64,000 nucleotides of DNA from Pontederia crassipes. Taxonomy: Eukaryota > Streptophyta > Magnoliopsida > Commelinales > Pontederiaceae. Positions 24,701 to 35,467 of this stretch are shown here, piece after piece (within the stretch, counting starts at the first letter, position 1; every line of letters begins with the position of its first letter). Made by a program: the position numbers and the translations under genes. Where the stretch lies: contig CM060189.1 of NCBI GenBank assembly GCA_030549335.1, positions 53,500,953 through 53,564,952 on the forward strand. The letters are read 5' to 3'. The notes under the pieces were generated by a model that worked only from the letters and a program-made list of their open reading frames with translations, made no database searches and was not told where the DNA came from.

Positions 24701-25197
24701 AATTACGTTGTTATGGCTGATGGATAATAAATTACGGCCTTTGTGCCTAATAGATGAATTGATAGGTTATTAGTAGAATTGAATTGATAATTGTTATTGT
24801 GGCCTTCATCGACTTTTGGCCAATTGAACATTGATTAATTGTTAATTGAATTATTTATTATTGAATTGTAATCTTCATTGACCTCGGATCAATTATATAT
24901 TGTTATGGATAATTGTTTATTGATAGTATTGATATTGATATTGACCATGGTTCATATAAATATTATGGGTGACCCTACGTACTGAGTTATCTCATTGGGC
25001 TTTGTCCCTATATTTGGATCCATACAAGTGATGGTGATGGTATAATAGCTTCCACATATTGTAATAGAATGTTGTAAATTAGTCTTCCGCTCATGTAAGT
25101 CAGTTCGTTGACTAGTCAAAGTCAAGGTATAGAATTGAGTGGCGTCGCAGAGATAGCCTTCTGGGCAGGCAAAAAAAAAAAATCTCGGGGGGTTACA
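21710..25197 (+). repeat. 3' LTR of element B, carrying a hAT MITE
   Basis: It aligns to the 5' LTR from TGTTATACCCCACG to GGGTTACA. Outside the 753-base MITE at 22420 the main differences are the missing blocks noted for the 5' LTR and about 75 extra bases near 24670-24745. It carries the same purine-rich tract (23180-23640), TATA box (22161-22168) and CTTCGGGCTAATA repeats. Confidence 0.85.
22420..23172. mobile_element. hAT-type MITE, 753 bp, with perfect 8-bp target duplication
   Basis: The ends are CAATGTTATTA at the left and the complement of CAATGTTATCA at the right, matching the hAT end style (CANNG). GTAAAAAT is duplicated at 22412-22419 and 23173-23180, the 8-bp target size of hAT elements. 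The empty site is visible in the 5' LTR of B at about 17770-17780 (GGGGTAAAAATTAAAAGAG). The outer parts are GC-rich with CCGG, GGTTCAA and CCGGTTC palindromic words; the middle is AT-rich with no gene. It encodes no transposase, so it depended on one in trans. It arrived after B did. Confidence 0.9.
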
Positions 25198-25506
25198 AGA
25201 TCACAACCTCAAAACTATTCGTCAGATCAAGGGTCATCTTCCACCAACAAATTAGAAGTAATGATGGAAAAATATATGTCAAAACAGGACACTCTGATGC
25301 AGAAAATGTTCGAGAAAATTGAAAATCTTTCCATTCATAACAAAATGTTGGAAACTTAGATAGCTCAACAAGCTGCATCCTCTTCAAGACAACCGGGAAA
25401 CTTACCTAGGCAGCCAGAGAAGAATCCAAAGGAACAAGTTCAAGTTGTAACTTTAAGAAGTGGAAAAACAATAGATAACACCAAAAGAACAAGAGCAGAG
25501 GTCTCA
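25198..25506 (+). pseudogene. Gag of element C, continuation beyond element B
   Basis: The stretch resumes the Athila gag C-terminal part: a Gln/Ser-rich piece followed by 'LEVMMEKYMSKQDTLMQKMF', a coiled-coil type segment, and then 'VQVVTLRSGK', a very typical Athila phrase just before the protease part. It ends at the solo LTR inserted at 25507. It is a fossil with at least one break. Confidence 0.75.
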
Positions 25507-28127
25507 TGATAGTGAAATTGAGGAGTATAGTGATAACTTGCTAATTTTGGGGTCAAATTTGAGATTTTTTAATTTTTGATTTAACTCTCTAACTCACTCT
25601 CTACTATAGTGCACATGTCAATTGTAGTAAATCCTAAATGTCTTATCCACAGTGATTTGAAGCCAAAGACTTTCTAAAACAATCTAGACTAGCCTTAACT
25701 AAAGTTATAATTTCAAGAAATTGAAGGGAAGTGAAAACAGATTTTTAAAAGTGACAAAAAAGATAACTATTTTTTGGGATTTCTGGACAATGCTATAAAC
25801 TGAAATTAGATGCTAGACTAAATGCTAAAAGACATTATCTATCAATGAGGAATGTTCTCCTAGGAAATGGAATTCATCTAATTTAATTATGGATGGAATG
25901 AAGCAAGTTATCACTTTTTAGTCAAATCTGATTCAACCTTAAATATGGCTGCTCTCACAGCTTAATTAGTCCAAAACTAATCATTATATTCTCATATAAA
26001 TATTAGCTAAATTGAATTAGAGAAGGATCCCTACTGAATATCAAGTTATCATTAGCATATTCACTAGCCCCTCACTGATTTTGCCAATTCTTTTCAGATT
26101 TTGGCAATTTCAATTTGACACTTATGCTAAACCACACATTAACTACTCAGAAATGCTATGAATCCAATCCTAATCCTAATGCTTCTTAGTTTATCTCTAA
26201 ACAGCAAGGGAATTTTAAATCAGCCTCTCAGCTGCAAATTTAAATGAAATCCACATTAGTACTAATGCATTGGAAGCATTAAGCATTTGATTGCATATGG
26301 GAACTCAGCAAATGTTATTGCTTCTTGGTCCATCTCTGAACAGCAAGAAAACCTTAAGTTCACCTCTCAGTGATTAATGAAATCAGGGGTTTAACAATAA
26401 CAAGGCAGATTCCACAAATTCAGGAATTCAAATTTGGAATTCATGATTGAAAATCAGAAATCAACAATGAAAAGTTTATAACACTTCAAGGATTAAAACC
26501 TTGGAAATACCATTGTCTCTTGATTCATTTCTTAACAAGAAGGAACTTAAAGTTTAGCTTCTCAGCTGCTAAGAAATCAATGCCCATCAATGATAAACAG
26601 ATTTCAATAATTCAGGAATCAGAAATCAGAAAAAATCAGAATTCAGAAATTAGAAAATCAGATTCCTAATTGGGATTGAATCTAGAAACTTGGCATTGGT
26701 TCTTGATTCATTTCTGAACAAGGAGTAGATCAAAGGACAACCTCTCAGTTGTAAATACAAGTAGGACCTCACAATGTCAAGAACAGATTCCTATGAAACA
26801 GAAATCAGAAATGCAAAACCAAAAATCAGATATCAGTGCAGGAAATTAGATTTGTCCATATCCCATCCATTACTAGATTCGACTACAACCCTATCCTAGG
26901 AGAAATGGAATTTAGCTCCTCATAATTACAAAGATTGATACAAGATAGAAAGAATTGATTCAAATCATCCTGAATAATAATCTGTCGATAGGAATTGCAG
27001 CAGCAGCAGCCTTCAGCTCCTCCTCAGCTCCTCCTCCTGTCCAAAAACCCTTGCAATGACCAACCCCCTTTTTCTTTTGGTTTCACAGCTTATATATGTC
27101 CCCTTTGATTTAGATGAGAAGGTTCCATTCCTCTGTGATCATGCCAAATGTCTTGGTCCTGAAAATATCAGCAGTGCCATCTTTTTGGACAGCCAAAGAG
27201 CAAGTGGTCCCCCCTCCTTTTTCCTCCTTGTGCAGCCCTCTTTTCCCTGTTAGAAAGGCCAAAACAGCAAGCATCAAAGTCCTTGAATATGATTCAAACA
27301 AATAAGGATTAGGACAATGACAATTATCAGCTCAATTATCAAATGGGACTTGGTGTTGTGCAGGAATAAAATTCATAATCAGAAATGATAACTTTTAAAA
27401 CCCGGAATGATAACTTTGCACCATATCATGAAAATTGTCCAATTATGAGTGGTTCAGGGCAGTGAAAGCATCAAAGGGATTAGGATGGCAAGTGAATAAG
27501 ATCAGAAGTCAAATGTCGATAAGATTTCATAGGAATGATAACTTTGGTGCCATAAAATGATAACTTCATGCCATCAAATGATAACTTGTCATAAATTTAG
27601 TTGTGTTTATCCAAATGTGATCAAATCAGAGCAGCAAGGAGTTAGGATAGTAAGTTAATGATTGCCTAATTCTTTTATGCATAATTGATAACCTTGCACA
27701 TCGAAATGACAGTTTTGCCCTAAAAATGATAACTTGACACTAAAAATGATAACTTGTGAAATGAAATGATAACTTTGCACAAGTTGAAATATGATCATCC
27801 AAATATGATAAATTCATAATGGCAAGGGATTTAGGACAAGATAATTACTAGAATTCAGCTCAATTAGAAAAATGATAACTTGCACTTTCGAATGATAACT
27901 TGCCAAAAAAAATGATAACTTGGCATAGAATTGATATCTTTATGGATTTTAGCAATTCAGAACCTCTATGCACATGGAATTAAGTATAAAATGAGAATGA
28001 TTAGTTGGTTATCACAATCCATTGCATTACAAGCATAATTAGCCAAAAGTTGGGCAAAATAAGGGCTCGATATGGGTGAATTGAATGGAAAATGGGATAA
28101 AAACCTATTATGATCAGCTAGTAATCA
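25507..28127 (-). repeat. Solo LTR of family A (2621 bp) inserted in element C, reversed
   Basis: On the minus strand it starts TGATTACTAGCTGATCA (right end) and ends TTTCACTATCA (left end), aligning end to end with 3180-5966. The flanks TCTCA (25502-25506) and TCTCG (28128-28132) are a target repeat with four of five bases matching, so the full-length element was reduced to one LTR by recombination. The repeated 10-mer ATGATAACTT crowds 27380-27920. A frame overlapping 27056-27305 on both strands reflects LTR sequence shared with 4010-4140 and is not a gene. Confidence 0.9.
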
Positions 28128-28132
28128 TCTCG

Positions 28133-28868
28133 ACAGAGGCAACCGAGGGAATTGGTGATCAAAGCCAGGCAGTACAATCAGAAGATACAATGAATGGACA
28201 AAATAAATCCAAACAACAGCTTGCTGAAGGACATCCTAGTATTCTTCTCGGATACCATTTCCTAAAGCCAGAAATCTCGACAGGATCAACAATTTGGCAA
28301 GTTTGTAGAGATCCTAAAGAAACTCTATATTAATGTACCTTTCGTGGAAGCTATTCAAGAAATGCCGGCATATGCCAAATTCCTGAAGGATATTCTATCG
28401 AAGAAGAGGAGGATACAAGAAAATGAAACTATCGCGCTAACTGCTGAGGCAAGTGCTGTAATTCAAAACAAATTACCTCTGAAGCTAAAAGATCCGGAAA
28501 GTTTCTCCATACCTTGTGAAATTGGAAACCGAAGGATACGAAGAGCCTTGTGTGACCATGGTTCCTTAGTGAGTGTTATTCCTCTGTCATTGTGTAGGAA
28601 ACTTGAAATGGGTGATATTAAGCCCACAAATATGTCTCTCCAATTAGCAGACAGATCCATAAAAATTCCATAGGAAATTCTGGAGGACATACCCATCAAA
28701 GTAGGCAATTTCTACATACCAGTCGACTTTGTGGTTTTAGACATGGATGAAGACAATCAAACTCCCATTTTGTTGGGGAGACCCTTCCTAGCAACCGCCG
28801 AAGCAGTGATAGACGCTAAACAAGGTCACCTTACTTTTCAAATAGGGGATGACACAGTTGAATTTTGA
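28133..28868 (+). pseudogene. Protease region of element C
   Basis: The protein begins with the Athila-type run 'FVEAIQEMPAYAKFLKDILSKKRR', then 'LPLKLKDPESFSIPCEIG', an aspartic-protease-like 'ALCDHGSLVSVIPLSL' block and 'PILLGRPFLATAEAVIDA', ending 'GHLTFQIGDDTVEF'. In this lineage the protease cuts gag-pol inside the particle. The left edge is the solo LTR at 28127. It is a fossil with several breaks. Confidence 0.8.
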
Positions 28869-28895
28869 CTGAATCACATTATTAATTGCCTAGAC

Positions 28896-29262
28896 ATGGA
28901 GGATCACCATCTTCAACCTGAGCCACTAGACTCCCTTATACAGAAAGTAGCATCAGTTGTTCACATATTAGACTCTCTGGAAGTATCTCTTGAAGCCCAA
29001 GAATCATCTTTGTGGACAGAAGAAGAAGCAAGCATTCTTACAAGTCACATGCTCTCAACTGAAATACAACATCTTAACACTCCACTAGAAGACCAATCCG
29101 CAGAGTTCATACAACAGTCTAGCTCAAAGAAGTCAACAAAGCCAGAGTTAAAGAAGCTTCCTCAAAATCTCAAGTATGAATTTTTAGGAGAAGACTTCAC
29201 TTATCTAGTAATCGTCAGTACAGATTTAAAGACAACTCAACTTCAGCAGCTGGATTCCCATG
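28896..29262 (+). pseudogene. Linker between protease and reverse transcriptase of element C
   Basis: The peptide ends in 'ELKKLPQNLKYEFLGEDFTY' and 'VIVSTDL', which in Athila elements stands directly before the reverse transcriptase. Here it stops and family-A LTR sequence takes over at about 29274; the reverse transcriptase, RNase H and integrase core are missing. Confidence 0.7.
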
Positions 29263-29273
29263 TGTGATGTGTG

Positions 29274-30053
29274 CTGATTTTACCCAATCCATTGGTGTTA
29301 ATGTGGATTTCATTTCAGTTTGCAGCTGAGAGATTGATTTAAAATCCTCTTGTAGTTTAGAGATAAACCAATGAGCATTTGCACTAATGTTGGATAGATT
29401 TCATCCCTGCTTTGTTGATTGAAGTATTCCCTCATTTTCAAAGTGAAATGGATTGTTATCATTTTAGATTTCACTAAATTGTCAAAAATCAGCAAGGGAG
29501 TTGATCTTGATCTTAATGTTAACTTGATTTCAGTCAGGATCTCTTCTAATCCAACTTAGCTAATAAATCATATGAAAATATGATAATTAGTCATGTTTAT
29601 TATGTTGTGATAACAACCCATTTACAAGTTGAATTAGAAGTGATACATATTGATAACTTGTTCCATTCCATCCATAATTAAATTAGATGAACTCCAACTC
29701 CTAGAAGAACCTTCCTCATTGATAGATAAACCCTTTTAGCCTTTAGTTTAGCATTTATAGTTCAGTTTTGATAAATTTCTAAAAGTCAAAAAATAGTTAT
29801 CATTTTGCATTTCCTTAAAAATCTATTTTTACTTCCCTTCAATTTCTTGTTTTTGCCACTTTAGTTAGGGCTAGTCTAGATTATTTTAGGGAGTCTTTGG
29901 CTTCAAATCACTGTGGATACGAAATTTGGGTAGACTACAATTGATCTATATACTTGCAGTAGAGAGTGAATTAGAGAGTTAAATCAAAAATTGAAAAATC
30001 TAAAATTTGACCCCAAAATTAGCAAGTTATCACTACACTCCTCAATATCACTA
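29274..30053 (+). repeat. Partial family-A LTR (last ~780 bp), forward
   Basis: From 'cccaatccattggtgttaatg' to TATCACTATCA it matches the right-hand part of 3180-5966 and the reverse of 25507-26275. Its left side is cut without TG. It lies between the pol linker and the pol tail of C, where about 3 kb of pol should be. Confidence 0.8.
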
Positions 30054-30059
30054 TCAACC

Positions 30060-30300
30060 AGGTTTGGTTATTTAACTCCCAACTACGACTTTTTTCCAGG
30101 AAGTTAAGAATGTGATGGTCTAGACCATTTATCATCGAAAAATATACCCCCATGGCGCAGTGGACATCAAAAATAGTAATTGAGAAATCTTCAAGGTCAA
30201 TGGGCAAAGACTGAAATGTTACAATCCAAGCGCAGTAAGGTTCGAAGAAGTGCTACATTTGCAAACGGACCCCTAGAAGAAATAAGGTCGAGCCAACGAT
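30060..30300 (+). pseudogene. C-terminal tail of pol, element C
   Basis: The text encodes the Athila pol tail 'IYPHGAVDIKNSN' and 'FKVNGQRLK', which follows the integrase in this lineage. 'aggcactacagggaggcaaccc' just after it (30310-30332) is the conserved join to the post-pol frame. It is a fossil. Confidence 0.7.
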
Positions 30301-30419
30301 GTTAAAAAAAGGCACTACAGGGAGGCAACCCAATTAAATAAACGGTCAACAACCACGTCAGCACCTGCAAGGTCAGAAGTATCAGAAAAATCACCTGAAT
30401 GTACATTTTTTTAGATTTA

Positions 30420-32390
30420 GTTGAGAATCCCAACAGAATCTAACACCATATCTACCCAAATATCCATTTTTCCAAGTACCACACGAACTCCCTCACATCG
30501 CTTCGTTTTCCACCCGATCCAGTAACACCACCCAAGCACCCATCATCCCTCAGCTACCTCTCGAAATCCCTAACAACACTCCACCATCCTCTAAGAAACC
30601 TCAACCGTCCTCCACTCTTACGATCATCGATATTCTCAACTGGCAACATGTAGAGAACCCATACATCGTATGATTCCCCGACCAATAGTTCGTCTGAGTC
30701 CATCAGGCGATGGCTTCATCCAGTTGGTCTTCTACAACCAACGTCCAACCTACGACAACCAGAAGATAGCAATGAAGCCCAATGTCTCCTTAATACAAGG
30801 TTCAAAAATTTTTCTTCTACTCGATTTCTGGATTTTACCACTCTCTTCTTGATTTATAGATACATCGATAGGTTGAGAGATAGAGTGAGATTATAAAAAT
30901 AGTAAGTCAGATACAGTTATTGCAATAGCATCAACGAGTTCATTACGAGGAAATCTCTTCCTTCACTCCTTGATCTTTTATTATCTTTCTTTATTATTCT
31001 TAATCCATGCTCATTCATTCATTTGATTTATTCTTTTATAATTTCGTGATGACTTTTGGGATATAAGTAGAATAAGTAATTGATCTAAATCAACGGGGTT
31101 ACGACACTCAGGGTTTCTACTCGACCTGTGCACTTGCAGTTACGTGAACTCTTGGGTAAAATTAAAACGTGACTAGAATTAATTCTTGTGTGAGAATCTG
31201 CAATTTCACAACTACGATCAGTTCCAAGTTTTTGGCGTCATTTTCCACTCTCGAATCTCTCGGATTATTCGACAATATCAGGACCATACTTCATTGATCT
31301 CGTCTCCTCCCTTTCTTTATGAAACGTTGGGACCTCTACAAAGAGGTATCAGTCGAGTTCTTGGGAACTTTGTATCCCACCCATTTCGATGAAGATGGAG
31401 TTCCTGATCACATTGAGTTTCAGTTGTGTAATCACGAACTCGCCATGGGTCTAGACACTTTAGCTTGTTTAATGAATCTGCCTAATGTTGGCTATATAAC
31501 CCCTCTGCCCTCTTTCCCTACATTCGAAGTTTGGTATCAACTTACCGGCTGACAAACTGATAACATGTTACACCTAGTCGGCCACGACCTGAAGAACCCT
31601 GTTCTTCGATATCTCCATATCCTTCTTACCAACACTGTCCTAATCCACCCCAATGGATACGAGGGCGTCCTTGTTTCTACCGATGAACTTTTTATTCTCT
31701 GGTGTTTGCTGTCTAACACAGAGATTAACCTTGCCTCGTCTTCCTGCAAAGTTTGATTACGGAGTCAACCCATGAAATTAGTCCAATCCTCTACAACAAC
31801 CTCATTACACCCTTAGCAGAACACTATGTGTTCTTATCCAACACCACCCCCACACCTGCAACATTTATCGACTTGGATTTTTTGATCAAGGAAGGGGTTC
31901 TTCTAACGGTAAACGGCCAACAATTTTGGTGACAATCTAATCCATCTGTCCTCTTCCAATTACTTGACCCTCGACGGACTTCAATCTTGAAAGGCCGGAA
32001 TTGGTGGATGAATGATTTCATTCAGGTCACAAGGCCTATTCCAACACTACCCCCATTACTTCTGGACTACAGAACCACCTTGCAACTTCCCTCTGGTTCT
32101 AGAACTCCTCGAGGCGCATTGTCTCTTCCTCCTCTTCATCAGCTCCATATGCCTCTCCATCTGTACCACTCACCACTTCCAACAAATTGGACCTTATTCT
32201 GGACCAAGTGACAAAACTTGTGGAAGCCACAGCCCGCAATCACTAGGACATCCAAGCACTTAAAGATCAACTGCATAAATTGGAACAACAGAACTTGTTG
32301 CAACAACAGCGAGTCCAAGGAGTGGAAGATGTTCAGAATTTTGTCCTAACAACCCTCAGTGACATTCAACAAGTCACTGACCGATACTGA
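30420..32390 (+). pseudogene. Post-pol reading frame of element C (Athila third frame), interrupted
   Basis: A frame after pol is a mark of the Athila lineage; it is sometimes called env-like, although its function is not proven. The first part (to about 30840) is Pro/Ser-rich and ends near 'STRFLDFTTL'-type text. The second part (from about 31245) holds 'LESLGLFDNI', 'YKEVSVEFLGTLY' and 'IEFQLCNHELAMGLDTLACL', followed by 'ILLTNTVL' and 'STDELFILWCL', all of the style of this family's conserved block. A 407-base piece of LTR sits between the two parts. The stretch ends near 'ctgaggacagagtcaattctaagcttggg' (32461-32488). It is a fossil with several breaks. Confidence 0.65.
30838..31244 (+). 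repeat. Piece of C-family LTR inside the post-pol frame
   Basis: From CCACTCTCTTCTTGATTTAT it follows the last ~390 bases of the C LTR (15356-15748), runs past the LTR end into the first bases of the primer region (AAGTTTTTGGCG), and then rejoins the post-pol frame. CCACTCT stands at both joins (30838-30844 and 31245-31251). A separate note discusses how it may have arisen. Confidence 0.85.
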
Positions 32391-33357
32391 GGACAGAGTC
32401 AATTCAACAACCCGTGAGCTCCAACCAACTCCGGGTCTCTCTTCCTGGCATGATCGATACTGAGGACAGAGTCAATTCTAAGCTTGGGAGAGAGGGCAAC
32501 ATGGTACATTTCTACTCTCTATTTATCTCCCATTTTTCACAATTTTACATTCAAATTCTCACATTATAGATTGACATTGCACCATGTTAACCTCATGTAG
32601 TATAATAAGAGATTTCAGACTCATCTCGTAGCTATAGCCACTGTTGCAACCTCTTGAAACTTTGTTCAAGAACATCTTAACATATTTTGCAACAAAATTC
32701 AATGCTTAAAGTGAAAGGGCAAAGGCTAGTGGAAAGTGAATATTTTGATATATTAAGAGCTTGACGACCAATCTTATTTAAGCTTGCCTCTGAATTCAAA
32801 TGACTGCTAATAAGACTGTTAATATTAATATTTTCCAGTGCAATATGAAACCCAATGAAAAAAAATAATAAGAAAAATAAAAGTTAAAAGCAAAAGAAAA
32901 GTGGGCCAAGAAAGCCCCAAAAGGTACAAAAAGTCTTGAGCTAGGGTGAATTCGGGTGAGTAGATCCATAGGGGTTTCATGCCTGGTACCCTAAGAGCAA
33001 CTGTCCTGGGTTGTGCCGATCAATATCCTGCTACATGAATTTCCCTGAGCATTATGGATAATCACATGAATACTGGACAATTGAAAAGAAATAAGAATTC
33101 AAAGAAAGCCTATATTGCACCGGTAGATTTAGCATTAACACTCTTATTATCTGTCTTTCTTATTTGAATTCTTTGGCTTCAGCTAAAAAGAGAAAGTTAA
33201 AAATATCTTGTTGTTAATATCTTCATTAAAGTCAGGGTGAAGGAACCGAGAGGGCACTTAGGCAAAGAATATCAGGTTGGTATATTAAAAGGTTGGCGGG
33301 AAAGCAAGATGAAGATTACCCTTATCTTGAACATTGCTTGAGGACAAGCAAAAAGCT
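32391..33357 (+). other. 3' untranslated part of element C
   Basis: No gene is seen. 'gcttgaggacaagcaaaaagctaagcttgggggaa' at the right end is shared with A1 (3143-3176). Confidence 0.6.
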
Positions 33358-33372
33358 AAGCTTGGGGGAATT
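33358..33372 (+). other. Polypurine tract of element C
   Basis: AAGCTTGGGGGAATT immediately precedes the 3' LTR start TGATCACCTC. Confidence 0.85.
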
Positions 33373-34011
33373 TGATCACCTCTTTTATGTACATATAATC
33401 ACTGCAATTAAATCCACGAATTTATGTAAAAATTGAGTATATTTAAATGTTTTTATCATTTTCTAGTGGAGAAGTTGAATGAATAAAAGAGAGAACTAAC
33501 AACTTTTCGAAATTTGAATTTTGAACAAGTGATGAAACAAAGTGGGAGAGGAGGCCAGGAGAGAAAAAGGAGAAGAGTGACAAGAAAAAAAGACGAAGGC
33601 TTGGAAGAGTGAAGATGAACTAAGAAGATTTTTTTTTATTCTCTCGTGATGAGACTCTGCTAATGCCGACTTACATTCCGACTTTTTGATATCGTGAATT
33701 TGACTCCTCATTTCTATTTACGTGATGCATGGTTGTTTAGAATTTATTTCTGATTTCAATTAGATCGAGAGATCAATTGTTTTTATGCCTTAGTTAATTA
33801 AAAGATCGAGAGATCTGTTGTAGTGACTGTTATGAGATGAGAATCCTTACAGTCATGTGAGGTGTTAATCTACATTTTGATCATTTGATTAAGATTAAAA
33901 GAATGACTTGTAGGAGATCGAGAGATCGAACTCTTCTTTTGATTAAGGACGAGAGTCTTACTAATCAGTAATCTTAATTCAATGATTAGCGACCACTCTC
34001 TTCTTGATTTA
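33373..34011 (+). repeat. Truncated 3' LTR of element C
   Basis: It matches 14654-15377 of the 5' LTR, allowing for a shorter middle around 33780-33800, and stops at CCACTCTCTTCTTGATTTA. There it meets copia integrase sequence. The missing right part corresponds to the piece found at 30838-31244. Confidence 0.85.
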
Positions 34012-34227
34012 ATCTTGCGATCCACTTGATTCTCAGTCATGTTCATGAATCGTACAAAAATAATCTAAGGCTTCAGACTTATGAGAAATCAAGTATACAA
34101 CGTCGTAACGTGAATAATCATCAATAAATATGATGAAGTAAGAAAAACTGTGTTTTGCGTGAACATTCATCGGATCACATATGTCCGAATGGATTAATTG
34201 TAATGGGTACTCGGCGTGTTTTTCCAT
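34012..34227 (-). pseudogene. Copia integrase core, N-terminal piece
   Basis: It reads 'YPLQLIHSDICDPMNV' and 'YFIIFIDDYSRYDVVYL', the standard start of the copia integrase catalytic core (HSDLCGP and FIDDYSR with its acidic residues), then 'SEALDYF' and, past 34033, text matching 'ENQxxRKI'. It stops at the junction with the LTR of C. Integrase would join the element's cDNA to the chromosome. It is a fossil. Confidence 0.8.
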
Positions 34228-34331
34228 CCCAAATGGTGTTCTTGTTTTCTTACCAGCTAGACATTCCTCACAAATTGAAAGATCAACTTTTGGAGAGACC
34301 CCAAGAGGTCTTCTTTAGCAAGTCTATTCAG

Positions 34332-34943
34332 TCAATCTTGACCAATGTGTCCTAGTCTGGCATGCCAAATGTTGGCACTATCATTCACATCAACAGAAGA
34401 TATAAAAGAATAACTATTAGCAACAGATGTTATATTTAAAACATAGAAACCATTATTGAGAAATCCATTACATAGAAGAACGTTGTCATGACATATTGTC
34501 ATTTGTTTCCTCTGGAAACTTATTACATAACTAAGTTTGTCTAATGCTGACATAGAAAGTAAATTTGTTCTAAAAGCTGGAGCATATAGAATGTCGTGAA
34601 GGTAAAGTATTTGGCCGTTGTGAAGTTCTAATTTGCACGATCCAATGCCTTTAACTTCAACTCTTTTGTTGTTTCCAACGTAAATCCATTTGCTCCCCTC
34701 ACTTATTCGGCGAAATTCCACGAAGACCTTGCGATCTCTCGCTACATGGTTGGTGGCTCCTGAATCTGCAATCCACAAAGGATGAGTTTCAGCAATTAAG
34801 GCACAACTTGAGACATAAGAAAAAGAATTATGGTCAGGACAAATCTTCTTTGGCTCAGTGCAATCACGAGCAAACTGACCACGTTTGCTACAACTGTAGC
34901 ATTTTATTTTATTCATGTCTACCTTCTGCCACGTTTTCCACAT
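34332..34943 (-). pseudogene. Copia nucleocapsid knuckle, protease and pre-integrase region
   Basis: In order it shows a CCHC knuckle CYSCSKRGQFARDC (residues about 15-28), the aspartic protease motif 'WIADSGATNHV' (about 58-68), the flap-like 'ILYAPAFRTNLLSMSALDKL' region, and 'ANIWHARLGHIG', the pre-integrase HHCC zinc-site start. Spacing is normal for copia gag-pol. The protease matures the polyprotein inside the particle. The frame is long and readable although the element as a whole is broken. Confidence 0.85.
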
Positions 34944-34999
34944 TTACGCAGGTGGCCTTGGGCTTTCTTTTGTCCAGCATCTCCACTCTTCTTATTTGG

Positions 35000-35467
35000 T
35001 TATGACTTTTGCGACCTTTTTCTCTTGGATTGGGAACTAGCTCTTTGTCCACCATTGTCAACAACTAATGCTTTAGAGGTTTGATTCATGACTTGAAGGG
35101 CCTCATCCTCCATTTCAATATGGCGAACAACTTGGTCAAAAATTTTGACAACTTCGTTGTGCATCAAATTACAATGCATGTGTTCCCAACTTTTTTTAAG
35201 AGAGCGGATCAGAGCTTGCACCTGTTGCTCATCATCGAGCATTTGTCCTACACGTTTTTTGTCACGGATCATGTTAGACATCTCTTGGATATGTTTCCTC
35301 ATCGTATGATTTGGTCGCTTTCGATAGGAGTCAAACTTGACCATGAGCATCCGGCGTTTGGTGGTTGTGGTGACCCCATACTTATTACAGAGGGCTGCCC
35401 ACATTTCGAATGTTGTCTTATAGACTTCAAATTCGCACAACAATGAGTTATTCATTGTGCTCAGCAA
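35000..35467 (-). pseudogene. Copia gag (UBN2-type) fragment
   Basis: The peptide contains 'MWAALCNKYGVTTTTKRRML', 'QEMSNMIRDKKRVGQMLDDE' and 'LIRSLKKSWEHMHCNL', the order found in copia gags of the UBN2 family, ending in a basic tail rich in Lys, Arg and Ser. The N-terminal third of the usual gag is not seen upstream. It is a fossil. Confidence 0.8.

Larger units (their letters stand above)
17069..25197 (+). mobile_element. Gag-only Ty3 (chromovirus-like) element B, 8.1 kb, inserted in gag of C
   Basis: It has LTRs at 17069-19915 and 21710-25197, starting TGTAATACCCCACG / TGTTATACCCCACG and ending GTTACA. The target repeat is AGAGC (17064-17068) / AGATC (25198-25202), four of five bases matching. 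A Met-type primer site follows the 5' LTR and a purine-rich tract precedes the 3' LTR. The internal region is only 1.8 kb and encodes gag alone. This layout, very long LTRs around gag without pol, is that of the plant TR-GAG class of non-autonomous elements. The LTRs differ by roughly 3% in the first 480 bases by eye, plus several large indels and the hAT MITE. It is probably one to a few million years old under usual plant rates. Confidence 0.85.
14654..34011 (+). mobile_element. Athila-like Ty3 element C, broken and heavily nested
   Basis: The parts in order are: 5' LTR (14654-15748), Asp-type primer site, gag (15872-17068 and on at 25198-25506), protease and the start of pol (28133-29262), the tail of pol (about 30060-30300), a post-pol frame (about 30420-32390), untranslated region, polypurine tract (33358-33372), and a truncated 3' LTR (33373-34011). 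The reverse transcriptase to integrase core is absent. Inserted into it are element B, two family-A LTR copies and a piece of its own LTR family. C carries many breaks and is clearly dead. B, with LTRs about 3% apart by eye, sets a minimum age for C. Confidence 0.8.
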
